Assembly (NCBI GenBank): GCA_963829725.1
Contig: CAWHJW010000014.1
Location: forward strand, 248,001 to 312,000
Origin: RYN-230 sp963829725
GTDB taxonomy: Bacteria; Actinomycetota; Actinomycetes; Streptosporangiales; Streptosporangiaceae
Reading direction: 5' to 3'
Length of the DNA: 64,000 nucleotides
The notes beneath the pieces were generated by a model. It saw nothing but the letters and a program-made list of their open reading frames with translations. It did no database searches and was not told where the DNA came from. The position numbers and the translations under genes were made by a program. Below are positions 25,005 to 32,606 of this stretch, piece by piece (the first letter of the stretch is position 1; each line of letters opens with the position of its first letter).

Positions 25005-26270
25005 CTAGCTGGGGCGGGTGGTCCGCACCCGGATCGTCACGTCCAGGTCGCGGAGGCTGGCCAGCATGTCGTCCGGGTACTCGATGCCGATGTCGGTCAG
25101 TACGTACCCGAGGTCATCGCGGGTGCCCAGCAGCTGGCTCTCGACGTTGGCGCCGTGCCCGGCGAGCAGCTGGTTGATCTTGGCCAGCACGCCGGGGACG
25201 TTGCGGTGCAGGTGCACCAGCCGGTGCGTGCCCGGCGTGTGCGGCAGCGCCACCTGCGGCAGGTTGACGCTCAGCGCGGTCGTCCCGCAGCTTACGTAGT
25301 CGTGCAGCTTCCCGGCCACGAACTCGCCGATGTCCTGCTGGGCCTCCTCGGTGGAGCCGCCGACATGCGGGGTGAGGATGACGTTCGGCAGGCCGCGCAG
25401 CTCCGAGGCGAACTCCTCGCCGCGGGTCCGGGGCTCTTCCGGGAACACGTCCACGGCCGCCCCGGCCAGGTGCCCGGACTCGATGTTGCGGCGCAGGGCC
25501 AGGTGATCCACCACGAACCCGCGGGACAGGTTGAGGAACAGGCTTCCCGCCCTCATCTCCGCGAACTCGGCCTCGCCGAACAGGCCGCTGTTGCCCGGCC
25601 GGCCGTCCACGTGCAGGGTGACCACGTCGGCGATCTCCAGCAGCTCTTCCAGCGTGCCGCAGCGCCGGGCGTTGCCCAGGGCCAGCTTGTCCGCGGTGTC
25701 GTAGAAGAACACCGTCATGCCCAGGCCCTCGGCCAGCACCGACAGCTGCCCGCCGATGTTGCCGTAGCCCACGATGCCCAGCCGGCGGCCGCGCACCTCG
25801 TGGCTGCCCGCCGCCGACTTGTCCCAGACACCCGCGTGCATCTGGCCGTTCTTGTCGGTGAGCCGCCTGGTCATCGCGATGATCTCGGCCAGGGCCAGCT
25901 CGACCACGCTGCGCGTGTTGGAGAACGGCGCGTTGAACACCGCGACGCCCCGCCGGGAGGCGGCCGCCAGGTCGATCTGGTTCACCCCGATGCAGAACGC
26001 GCCGATGGCGAGCAGCTGCGGTGCCGCGTCCAGCACCCGCTCGGTGACCTGGGTGCCGGACCGGATGCCGAGCACGTGCACGCTGCCGATCGCGGCGATC
26101 AGCTCGTCCTCGGTCAGCGCCTTGGCGGCCGTCTCCACCTGGTAGCCGTCCTTGACCAGGCGGGCGGTGGCGTCGGGGTGAGTGTTCTCCAGCAGCAGGA
26201 CCCGAGCAGGTCCATCCTTGCGGTCCAGCGTCAACACCCTTCCCAGCCCAGCGCCGATGCGGCAGTCCAC
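25005..26270 (-). CDS. serA: D-3-phosphoglycerate dehydrogenase
   Basis: This 421-residue enzyme oxidises 3-phosphoglycerate, the first step of serine synthesis. It follows the E. coli SerA layout: LLAIGAFCIGVNQIDLAAAS, VFNAPFSNTRSVVELAL, NAD site GIVGYGNIGGQLSVLAEGLG, LFLNLSRGFVVD, then DVFPEEP, TPHVGGSTEEAQ and a C-terminal ACT domain (LVHLHRNVPGVLAKINQLL). The ACT domain implies possible feedback by serine. Start is a GTG at 26270. The short, ACT-ending form differs from the longer ASB-domain SerA usual in actinomycetes, so it may be a second copy. Confidence 0.93.
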   Translation of the reverse strand: MDCRIGAGLGRVLTLDRKDGPARVLLLENTHPDATARLVKDGYQVETAAKALTEDELIAAIGSVHVLGIRSGTQVTERVLDAAPQLLAIGAFCIGVNQIDLAAASRRGVAVFNAPFSNTRSVVELALAEIIAMTRRLTDKNGQMHAGVWDKSAAGSHEVRGRRLGIVGYGNIGGQLSVLAEGLGMTVFFYDTADKLALGNARRCGTLEELLEIADVVTLHVDGRPGNSGLFGEAEFAEMRAGSLFLNLSRGFVVDHLALRRNIESGHLAGAAVDVFPEEPRTRGEEFASELRGLPNVILTPHVGGSTEEAQQDIGEFVAGKLHDYVSCGTTALSVNLPQVALPHTPGTHRLVHLHRNVPGVLAKINQLLAGHGANVESQLLGTRDDLGYVLTDIGIEYPDDMLASLRDLDVTIRVRTTRPS

Positions 26271-26288
26271 CTCAGGCCCAGCCTAACC

Positions 26289-26317
26289 GGCGGGCCGGCC
26301 GGTCCGGCCGGCCCGCC
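26289..26317 (-). terminator. Perfect 14-bp hairpin after the MerR-PP2C gene
   Basis: GGCGGGCCGGCCGG and its exact complement flank a single T. It lies 21 bp beyond the stop of the MerR-PP2C gene and 19 bp ahead of serA, so it should separate the two transcripts. Confidence 0.75.
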
Positions 26318-26337
26318 CGCCGGACCGGATGCTGCAG

Positions 26338-27418
26338 TCACGTGGCTGGGCCCGGGGCGCGGACGATGTCCGCAGCAGCGCAGGCGATGTTGTCCGGGCC
26401 GCCGCCCTCGTTGGCCGCCCCGATCAGCTCGCTCACCACCTCCTCCGGGGTGGCCGCGGCGGTCAGCACGGCGTGGATGCGGTGCTCCGGGACTACGGCG
26501 GTCAGGCCGTCCGAGCAGAGCAGGTAGCGGTCCCCGGCCTGGGCGTCGTGCAGCGACAGGTCCGCCGCCGCCCCGCCGCCATCCAGCGCGCGCAGCAGCA
26601 GGGCGCGCTGCGGGTGCGAGACGGCCTCGTCCGGGGTCAGCCGCCCCTCATCGATCAGCGACTGGACCACCGTGTGGTCATGGGTGATCTGGTACAGCCC
26701 GCCGTTACGCAGCAGGTAGGCACGGGTGTCCCCGATGTGCACCAGGGCCAGCTGGGAGCCCGCCCAGAGCATCGCGGTGAGCGTGGTGCCGCTGCCCGCC
26801 CGGGCCGGCTCGCCGGCGGCGATGTCCGCCACCGCCGCGCCGGCCTGCTGCACCGCGTTCTCCAGCGCGTTGAGCAGGTCACCCGCGGGCGGTGCGGTCT
26901 CCAGCGGCTTGAGCGCGTCGATGGCGGCCGCGCTGGCCAGGTGGCCGGCGCCGCCCATCCCGTCGGCCACGGCCAGCAGCCGGGCGCCGGCGTACGCGCT
27001 GTCCTGATTCGCCGCCCGGCGGCGGCCGGTATCCGAGCCCGCCGCGTAGCGGATGGCCAGGCCAGAGTCTGCGTGTGCCATGGGTGCTTCCTCGCCTTCC
27101 AGGTAGCTGGTGAGGAAGGCGGCCAGGTCCCGGCGGCTGGCGTGGTCGGCCTCGGCCTGCGCCCAGAACGCGGCCACCTCGGCGGCGGCCGCGGCGGGCG
27201 ACGCGGCGTCGCAGACCAGCCGGATCCGGGCCAGCGGCATGCCGAGCCCGGCGCAGCCAGGCCACCAGCCGGGCCCGGTCCAGCTGGCCCGGCGCGTAGA
27301 ACCGGTAGCCGGACAGCGGGTCCACCCGGGCGGGCCGCAGCAGCCCCAGCTCGTCATACAGCCGCAGCGCCTTGGCGGACAGCCGGCTGGCCCGGGAGAA
27401 CTCGCCGATCGTCAGCAC
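26338..27418 (-). pseudogene. MerR regulator fused to PP2C phosphatase, one frameshift
   Basis: From the GTG at 27418 (AAGGTGG upstream) the first frame encodes a MerR DNA-binding domain: LTIGEFSRASRLSAKALRLY, DPLSGYRFYAPGQLDRARLV. One extra base at 27244-27252 moves to the frame GMPLARIRLVCDA and a helical dimer segment. A full PP2C domain follows: ANQDSAYAG, LLAVADGMGGAGH, GSGTTLTAML, VHIGDTRAYLLRNG, YLLCSDGLT and GGPDNIACA. The span is 1081 bp, one over 360 codons. A DNA-binding sensor joined to a Ser/Thr phosphatase would couple transcription to phospho-signalling. Alternatively the phosphatase could be read alone from ATG 27081 (MAHADSGLA). Confidence 0.85.
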
Positions 27419-27502
27419 CTGGCACCACCTTCCCCGGCCGGGCACCGTGCCCGGCCCTCCCGATGCTGCGGCCTGCCCCTGGGGGAGGGTCAAATACCGG
27501 GC

Positions 27503-28396
27503 TCAGGCGGGGAACGGGGACTCGGTGAGCCGGGCGGCCACGGTGGCCGCGCAGGCCGGGTCGAGGATGATCGTGTAGTGGTTGGCCCCGGGCACCGTCT
27601 CCGCGGAGAGCATCGGCGCCTGCGCCAGCCACGTCTCGCACGCCTCGGGCGGCAGCAGGCCGGGCGGCTGGCCGAACATGCCGGCCGGCGCCCGGACCAG
27701 CCGGACCGGGGCGGTCAGGGCGCGCAGCGCCGCGCCGATCCGGGCGCCGCTGCCGAGCAGCTCGCGGCCATCCGCGCGGGCGGCCTGCTCGCAGACCCGT
27801 GACCGCAGCGCCCCGGCCGGGCCGGTCAGGTCGTAGCGCAGGTAGTCCTCGATGTCGCTGTTCCAGGCCCCGGAGAACGCCGGGTGGACCCGCCAGTAGT
27901 CGAAGTACGCCTCCGTGTCCGGGTAGGTCTCCCGTAGCCGGGCCAGGGCCGGCCCCAGGGTGGCGTCCAGGATGGCATCCAGGTCCGCTCCTTCCGGGAC
28001 GGGCAGTGGCAGGCCGCCGTCCACCAGCAGCAGCCCGCCGAACATGCCCGGGTGCGCGGACGTGGTGAGCAGCGCCAGGTACGCGCCGAGCGAGTGACCG
28101 GCCAGCACCGGGCGGTCCAGGCCCAGCTCGCCCGCGGCGGCGGCGAGATCCTCGATGTGCCGGCCGAAGCCGTACGGGCCGGGCAGCCCGGCGCTGTGCC
28201 CGCGGCCGCGCAGGTCGACCGCGAACAGCGACCAGTCCGCGGGCAGTTCCCGGGCCACCGGCTGCCAGCAGGCGGCGGACCCGGTGATGCCGTGCACCGC
28301 GATCGCGCTGCGCGGCCCGCGGCCCCAGCGGAGCACCCGCAGGATGCCGTCCGGCAGGGTGACGTCCAGTTCCTCGGGGTTTGTCTGCACCCGCAC
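27503..28396 (-). CDS. Alpha/beta-fold hydrolase
   Basis: A 297-residue single-domain hydrolase: AIAVHGITGSAACWQPVA oxyanion region, VDLRGRGHSAGLPGPYG, nucleophile elbow VLAGHSLGAYLALL (Ser about 111) and the catalytic histidine in PGANHYTIILDP near the C-terminus. The acid is probably in the VRLVRAPAGMF strand region, though no clear Asp is visible there. Substrate unknown. It reads away from the restriction endonuclease gene with a 99-bp divergent gap. Confidence 0.9.
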   Translation of the reverse strand: MRVQTNPEELDVTLPDGILRVLRWGRGPRSAIAVHGITGSAACWQPVARELPADWSLFAVDLRGRGHSAGLPGPYGFGRHIEDLAAAAGELGLDRPVLAGHSLGAYLALLTTSAHPGMFGGLLLVDGGLPLPVPEGADLDAILDATLGPALARLRETYPDTEAYFDYWRVHPAFSGAWNSDIEDYLRYDLTGPAGALRSRVCEQAARADGRELLGSGARIGAALRALTAPVRLVRAPAGMFGQPPGLLPPEACETWLAQAPMLSAETVPGANHYTIILDPACAATVAARLTESPFPA

Positions 28397-28495
28397 CTCC
28401 TCGTGCCGCTTCCACGGTACGTGCTGTGGCCGGCCGAATCAGCTGCCGGCGTCGGTGCCGCTCGCTACGGTGACAGTGGCCTGGGGAGTGAAACC

Positions 28496-29257
28496 GTGAC
28501 TGCGTCCTTTGCGACCGCCCTGCTCGGCTGGAAGCCCAGCGGGAAGAACAAGCTCGGCTGGCCGCTGGTGCCGAACTTCGCCGACGTGGACAGCATCGAG
28601 TCGGTGCGGATCGCCGCCGGGGTGCTCGACCGGCTCGCGGTGCCCGGCGATGCCGTCTCGGATGTGCCCAAGGACCCGGGCGGCCCGCTGGAGCAGGCCG
28701 TCTGCGACCATCTCGGCTGGGTCCTGCAACGGCGGGACCCGAACCGCGGGTGGCGGGTCGAGCGGGGCGCCGTCATCACCCGGTTCGACCAGTACGCCCA
28801 CCTGTCCGAGGTGGACCGGCTGGTCCGCGCGGAGCCTGAGCTGCGGGTCACGGTGGGCACGGACTACCTGATCAAGCCGGACGTGACCGTGTCGCTGGCC
28901 CGGGTGCGGACCGCGTCGGGGCTGCCCGCGCTGCACGCGGCGGTGTCCTGCAAGTGGACGATCCGCTCCGACCGGGTGCAGAACATCCGGCATGAGTGCC
29001 TGCAGATGATCCGGCACCGCCGGGGCCGCCAGCCGCACCTGGTCACGGTGACCGCGGAGCCGCTGCCGACCCGGCTGGCCTCGATCGCCCGCGGCACCGG
29101 GGAGGTGGACGCGGTGTACCACATCGCCTACGACGCGATGGCGGCCAGCGTGGCCGAGCACGCCAACGGGGAGCAGGCGGACGCCTGGCACGAGGTGACC
29201 GGGCAGCGCCGGGTGCTCAGTTACGAGCTGCTGGCCGACACGCTGGCCTCGTGGTGA
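28496..29257 (+). CDS. NgoMIV-type type II restriction endonuclease
   Basis: The 253-residue product matches the NgoMIV/Cfr10I family of tetrameric endonucleases. Active-site elements are KPD with D129, SCK at 151-153 and E167 in QNIRHECLQM. The SCK-X13-E spacing is that of NgoMIV, but the D-to-K gap (24) is shorter than the family norm. GGPLEQAVCDHLGWVL near residues 61-76 may supply the second acidic residue. NgoMIV cuts GCCGGC, but the target here is unproven. A GGGGAG site precedes the GTG. The expected methyltransferase is reduced to the stub that follows. Confidence 0.82.
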   Translation: MTASFATALLGWKPSGKNKLGWPLVPNFADVDSIESVRIAAGVLDRLAVPGDAVSDVPKDPGGPLEQAVCDHLGWVLQRRDPNRGWRVERGAVITRFDQYAHLSEVDRLVRAEPELRVTVGTDYLIKPDVTVSLARVRTASGLPALHAAVSCKWTIRSDRVQNIRHECLQMIRHRRGRQPHLVTVTAEPLPTRLASIARGTGEVDAVYHIAYDAMAASVAEHANGEQADAWHEVTGQRRVLSYELLADTLASW

Positions 29258-29326
29258 CGATGCCGGCGGTGGTGACGGCGTGGGACAGGCGAACTGTCGG
29301 GGCCGCCGGGCACAATCGGCGGATAG

Positions 29327-29449
29327 ATGAGCGCTGGAGACCGCGGTGGGCATGATGGACACGCGGTGCACGAGCTGACCTCGCTGGAGATCTGCGCCGG
29401 GCCGGCATCCGCCGACTCCGGCCACCACGCCAGCCCCGCCCCGGACTGA
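29327..29449 (+). pseudogene. Stub of a C5-cytosine DNA methyltransferase
   Basis: A 41-codon frame reads MSAGDRGGHDGHAVHELTSL then EICAG. ELTSLEICAG is how actinomycete C5-cytosine methyltransferases begin: a short lead into motif I, the SAM site usually completed as AGAGGQALG. Here it breaks after CAG into an unrelated tail (PASADSGHHASPAPD) and a stop. It lies 69 bp after the endonuclease gene in the same direction, where the modification gene would be expected. All of the catalytic domain is missing, so this is a deletion scar. The identification rests on about ten residues plus position. Confidence 0.6.
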
Positions 29450-29480
29450 GGTCATCCCCGGGCGGGTGCGCGGACCGGCC

Positions 29481-29540
29481 GGGGGCGGCACGGTTTGAGC
29501 TGGGGGCGGCACGGTTTGAGCTGGGGGCGGCACGGTGAGC
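29481..29540. repeat. 21-bp tandem repeat, nearly three copies
   Basis: Two identical 21-bp units beginning GGGGGCGGCACGG and ending TTTGAGCT, plus an 18-base partial third copy, lie between the methyltransferase stub and secA2. This is the only other structure in the 29450-29629 gap. Confidence 0.85.
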
Positions 29541-29629
29541 GGGCTATAGAGTGCAGTCGGACAGGGTCCCTGACCGGGCCAGCTTGCTCACCACGGAGGA
29601 CTCTTGCGGCGGCTGGGCGGAGCGTACGG

Positions 29630-31933
29630 GTGAGCGGGCTGCGGTCCCGGGTGCGCCGGTTCCTGCAGAAGCCCGGCTCGGCCAGCCTGGACGGCTACAC
29701 CGCGCTGCTGCCCGGCATCGAGGCGCGGGAGGCCGCGCTGCGCGAGCTGAGCGACGCGGAGCTCACCGCGGCGGCACGGGCGATGACCGGTGCCGCTGAA
29801 ATCTGCGCCACCGGCCGCGAGGCGGCCCGCCGGGCGCTCGGCGAGCGCCCCTACGACGTCCAGTTGCTCGGCACCATGACCCTGCTGGCCGGCCAGGTCG
29901 CCGAGATGGCCACCGGGGAGGGCAAGACGCTGTCCGGCGCGCTGGCCGCCGCGGGCTACGCCCGCCGCGGGCACCGGGCCCAGGTCATGTCGGTCAACGA
30001 CTACCTGGCCCGCCGGGACGCGGAATGGATGCAGCCGGTCTACGACCTGCTCGGCGTGACCGTGAACTGGATCGGGCAGGCCAGCACCCCGCAGGAGCGG
30101 CGGCAGGCCTACGCCGCGGACATCTGCTACGCGTCCGCCAACGAGATCGGCTTCGACGTGCTCCGGGACCGGCTCGCCGTCGCGCCCGCCGACCTGGTCA
30201 CCACCGAGCCGGACGTGGTGCTCATCGACGAGGCCGACTCGGTGCTGGTTGATGAGGCGCTGATCCCGCTGGTGCTGGCCGGCTCGGCCGGCGGCACCGA
30301 CGCCGGGGAGGACATCGCGCGGATCGCCGGCCGCCTGCTGCCCCGGCTGCACTACGAGGTGGACGACGAGCGCCGCAACGTCTACCTGACCGACGCGGGG
30401 ACGCGCGTCGCCGAGCAGGCCTTGGGCGGCATCAACCTCTATGCCGAGGCCAACCTGGATCTGCTGACCAGGCTGAACGTGGCGCTGCACGCCGAGGCGC
30501 TGCTGCAGCGGGACGTCAACTACATCGTCCGGGAGAACCGGGTCCAGCTGGTCAGCGCCTCCCGGGGCCGGGTCGCCCGGCTGCAGCGCTGGCCGGACGG
30601 CCTGCAGGCGGCGGTGGAGGCCAAGGAGGGCCTGCGGCGCACCGACAGCGGCGAGATCCTGGACAGCATCACGATCCAGTCGCTGGTCCAGCGGTACCCG
30701 GTGGCGTGCGGGATGACCGGCACCGCGGTGACGGTCGGCGAGCAGCTGCGCGAGTTCTACGGCCTGGAAGTGGCCGTGATCCCGCCCAACCGGCCGTGCA
30801 TCCGGGAGGACGAGCCGGACGGGCTCTACGCGACCGCGGAGCAGAAAGAGGCCGCGGTGGCCGGGCAGGTGGCGCAGGCGCACGCCACCGGGCGCCCGGT
30901 CCTGCTCGGCACCCTCGACGTGGCGGAGTCCGAGCGGCTGGCCAGCCGGCTCGGTGAGGCCGGGCTGCCCTGCGTGGTGCTCAACGCCAAGAACGACGCC
31001 GACGAGGCGGCCATCATCGCCGAAGCCGGGGCCCGCGGCGCCATCACGGTCTCCACCCAGATGGCGGGCCGGGGCACCGACATCCGGCTCGGCGGGACCG
31101 GCGGTGACCGGGACGAGGTCGCCGCGCTCGGCGGGCTGCTGGTGATCGGCGCCGGCCGGCACGCCAGCAGCCGTCTCGACCATCAGCTGCGCGGGCGGTC
31201 CGGGCGGCAGGGCGACCCGGGCGGGTCGGTGTTCTTCCTCAGCATGGAGGACGAGCTGATCACCTCGTGCGTGCCGGACGCCGAGCCGCCGGCCCAGGTG
31301 GACTCCGGCGGCCGGGTGCACGACGCGAAGGCGCACTGGACCGTCGGCCACGCGCAGCGGGTGGCCGAGGGGGTGCACCTGCAGATCCACCGGGACACCT
31401 GGCGGTACAACGCGCTCCTCGAGGATCAGCGGCGGGCCGTGCTGGCCTACCGCGACCGGGTGCTGCGCACCGGGGCCGCGCTGGGCGATCTGGAGGAGTC
31501 CGCCCCGGAACGGGTCACCGGGCTGCGCGCCACGGTACCCGCGGCCGTGCTGGCCGAGGCGGCCCGGCAGATCACCCTGGCCCACCTGGACCGGGCCTGG
31601 TCGGAGTACCTGGCGCAGGCCGCCGACCTCCGGGAGGGCATCCACCTGCGGTCGCTCGGGCACGGCCCGAACCCGTTCGGCGGCTCACTGAACCCGGTGA
31701 ACGAGTTCAACCGCGAGCTGACCGGGCTGTTCAGCCGGTTCTCCGCGGACGTCCGGGACCGGGCCCGGGTCACGTTCGAGACCACCTCGATCACCGCGGA
31801 CGGGGCTGACCTGGCCGCCGCCGGGCTGAAACGGCCCAGCGCCACCTGGACCTACGTGGTCCAGGAAAACCCGTTCGGCACCGACTTCGGCCGCGCCGTC
31901 CAGGCCATCAGCCGCCTCCTCGGCCGTCGCTGA
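29630..31933 (+). CDS. secA2: Accessory Sec translocase ATPase SecA2
   Basis: This 767-residue SecA paralogue powers export of a subset of proteins. Motor motifs are clear: MATGEGKTLSGALAAAGYA (Walker A), VLIDEADSVLVDEALIPLVL (Walker B), TGTAVTVGEQLREFYGL and STQMAGRGTDIRLGG, then the QLRGRSGRQGDPG helicase motif. It lacks the zinc-binding C-terminus of SecA1 and is about 130 residues shorter than it, like mycobacterial SecA2. I use the GTG at 29630 (VSGLRSRVRRFLQ) with GGAGCG upstream. The extra 45 codons of open frame upstream cross the tandem repeat and are not SecA-like. Confidence 0.93.
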   Translation: MSGLRSRVRRFLQKPGSASLDGYTALLPGIEAREAALRELSDAELTAAARAMTGAAEICATGREAARRALGERPYDVQLLGTMTLLAGQVAEMATGEGKTLSGALAAAGYARRGHRAQVMSVNDYLARRDAEWMQPVYDLLGVTVNWIGQASTPQERRQAYAADICYASANEIGFDVLRDRLAVAPADLVTTEPDVVLIDEADSVLVDEALIPLVLAGSAGGTDAGEDIARIAGRLLPRLHYEVDDERRNVYLTDAGTRVAEQALGGINLYAEANLDLLTRLNVALHAEALLQRDVNYIVRENRVQLVSASRGRVARLQRWPDGLQAAVEAKEGLRRTDSGEILDSITIQSLVQRYPVACGMTGTAVTVGEQLREFYGLEVAVIPPNRPCIREDEPDGLYATAEQKEAAVAGQVAQAHATGRPVLLGTLDVAESERLASRLGEAGLPCVVLNAKNDADEAAIIAEAGARGAITVSTQMAGRGTDIRLGGTGGDRDEVAALGGLLVIGAGRHASSRLDHQLRGRSGRQGDPGGSVFFLSMEDELITSCVPDAEPPAQVDSGGRVHDAKAHWTVGHAQRVAEGVHLQIHRDTWRYNALLEDQRRAVLAYRDRVLRTGAALGDLEESAPERVTGLRATVPAAVLAEAARQITLAHLDRAWSEYLAQAADLREGIHLRSLGHGPNPFGGSLNPVNEFNRELTGLFSRFSADVRDRARVTFETTSITADGADLAAAGLKRPSATWTYVVQENPFGTDFGRAVQAISRLLGRR

Positions 31934-31984
31934 AGCCCCGGATTCGTCAGCAGATAGGTCTGGACCCCCAGGCGGGGTCAGAAC

Positions 31985-32606
31985 TTAACGGATCACGAAA
32001 TCCCGGCATGGCCGGGGGGTGGCGCGGGCGCGGAGGTCGGAGATGATCGCGTCCAGGTCCGCCCCGGTCATCAGCGGGTTCACGATGCAGGCGCGGAGCG
32101 CGAACGCGCCGCCCACCCGGGTGCCGGCCAGGAAGGCCCGGCCGCCCAGCTGGACGGCGGCCAGCAGCGCCTGGTTGTGCGCGTCCAGCTCATCCGGGCC
32201 GAGACCGGCCGGGCGGTGCCGGAAGCAGACCACGCTCAGCCCGCTGGCCAGCACCCCGAAGTCATCCGACCGGGCCAGCGTGCGGCGCAGCCGGGTGGCC
32301 AGCGCGAGGTCCCGGGCGATCAGGTCCCGGTCAGCCGGCCTGGCCGAGGTGGCGCAGTTGCAGCCACACCTTGAGCGCGCGGAACGGTCGGGTCTGCTCC
32401 AGGCCCTATTCGGAGAACCACCGCGGGCCGCCTGGGCCGTCCTCGTCCCCGTCCGTGCGCAGGTAGTCGGCGACCAGGTCGGCGACCTGGTGGCTGACCC
32501 GCCGCCGACCCGCCGCGGACCAGCCGAACCCGGGGCGGCCCGGGGCCGCGGCATCTCCCGGGTGCGGGACCGGGGATTTCGCGGCGTCCGCCCCGGCCCC
32601 GGTCAT
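31985..32606 (-). pseudogene. PLP-dependent (DDC-type) decarboxylase, decayed
   Basis: Two ends of a group II decarboxylase survive. The 5' piece starts at the ATG at 32606, overlapping the HelD-like stop, and encodes HQVADLVADYLRTD before a stop at 32406. A short middle piece reads EQTRPFRALKVWLQLRHLGQ. In another frame the 3' piece reads LIARDLALATRLRRTLARSD, SVVCFRHRPAGLG and ACIVNPLMTGADLDAII. The roughly 300-residue PLP core with the Schiff-base lysine is missing, and stops and frameshifts separate the pieces. It cannot make an enzyme. Confidence 0.8.

Noticed and set aside
26289..26317. GGCCGGCC-rich palindrome as a possible regulatory operator
   Set aside because: Perfect stem with a one-base centre right after a stop codon fits a terminator better than an operator.
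29495..29629. N-terminal extension of SecA2 (MSWGRHG onward)
   Set aside because: It translates the tandem repeat and is not SecA-like; the GTG at 29630 with a ribosome site is a better start.
29588..31663. Long minus-strand open frame over secA2
   Set aside because: Entirely antisense to a well-conserved SecA2; no motif of its own.
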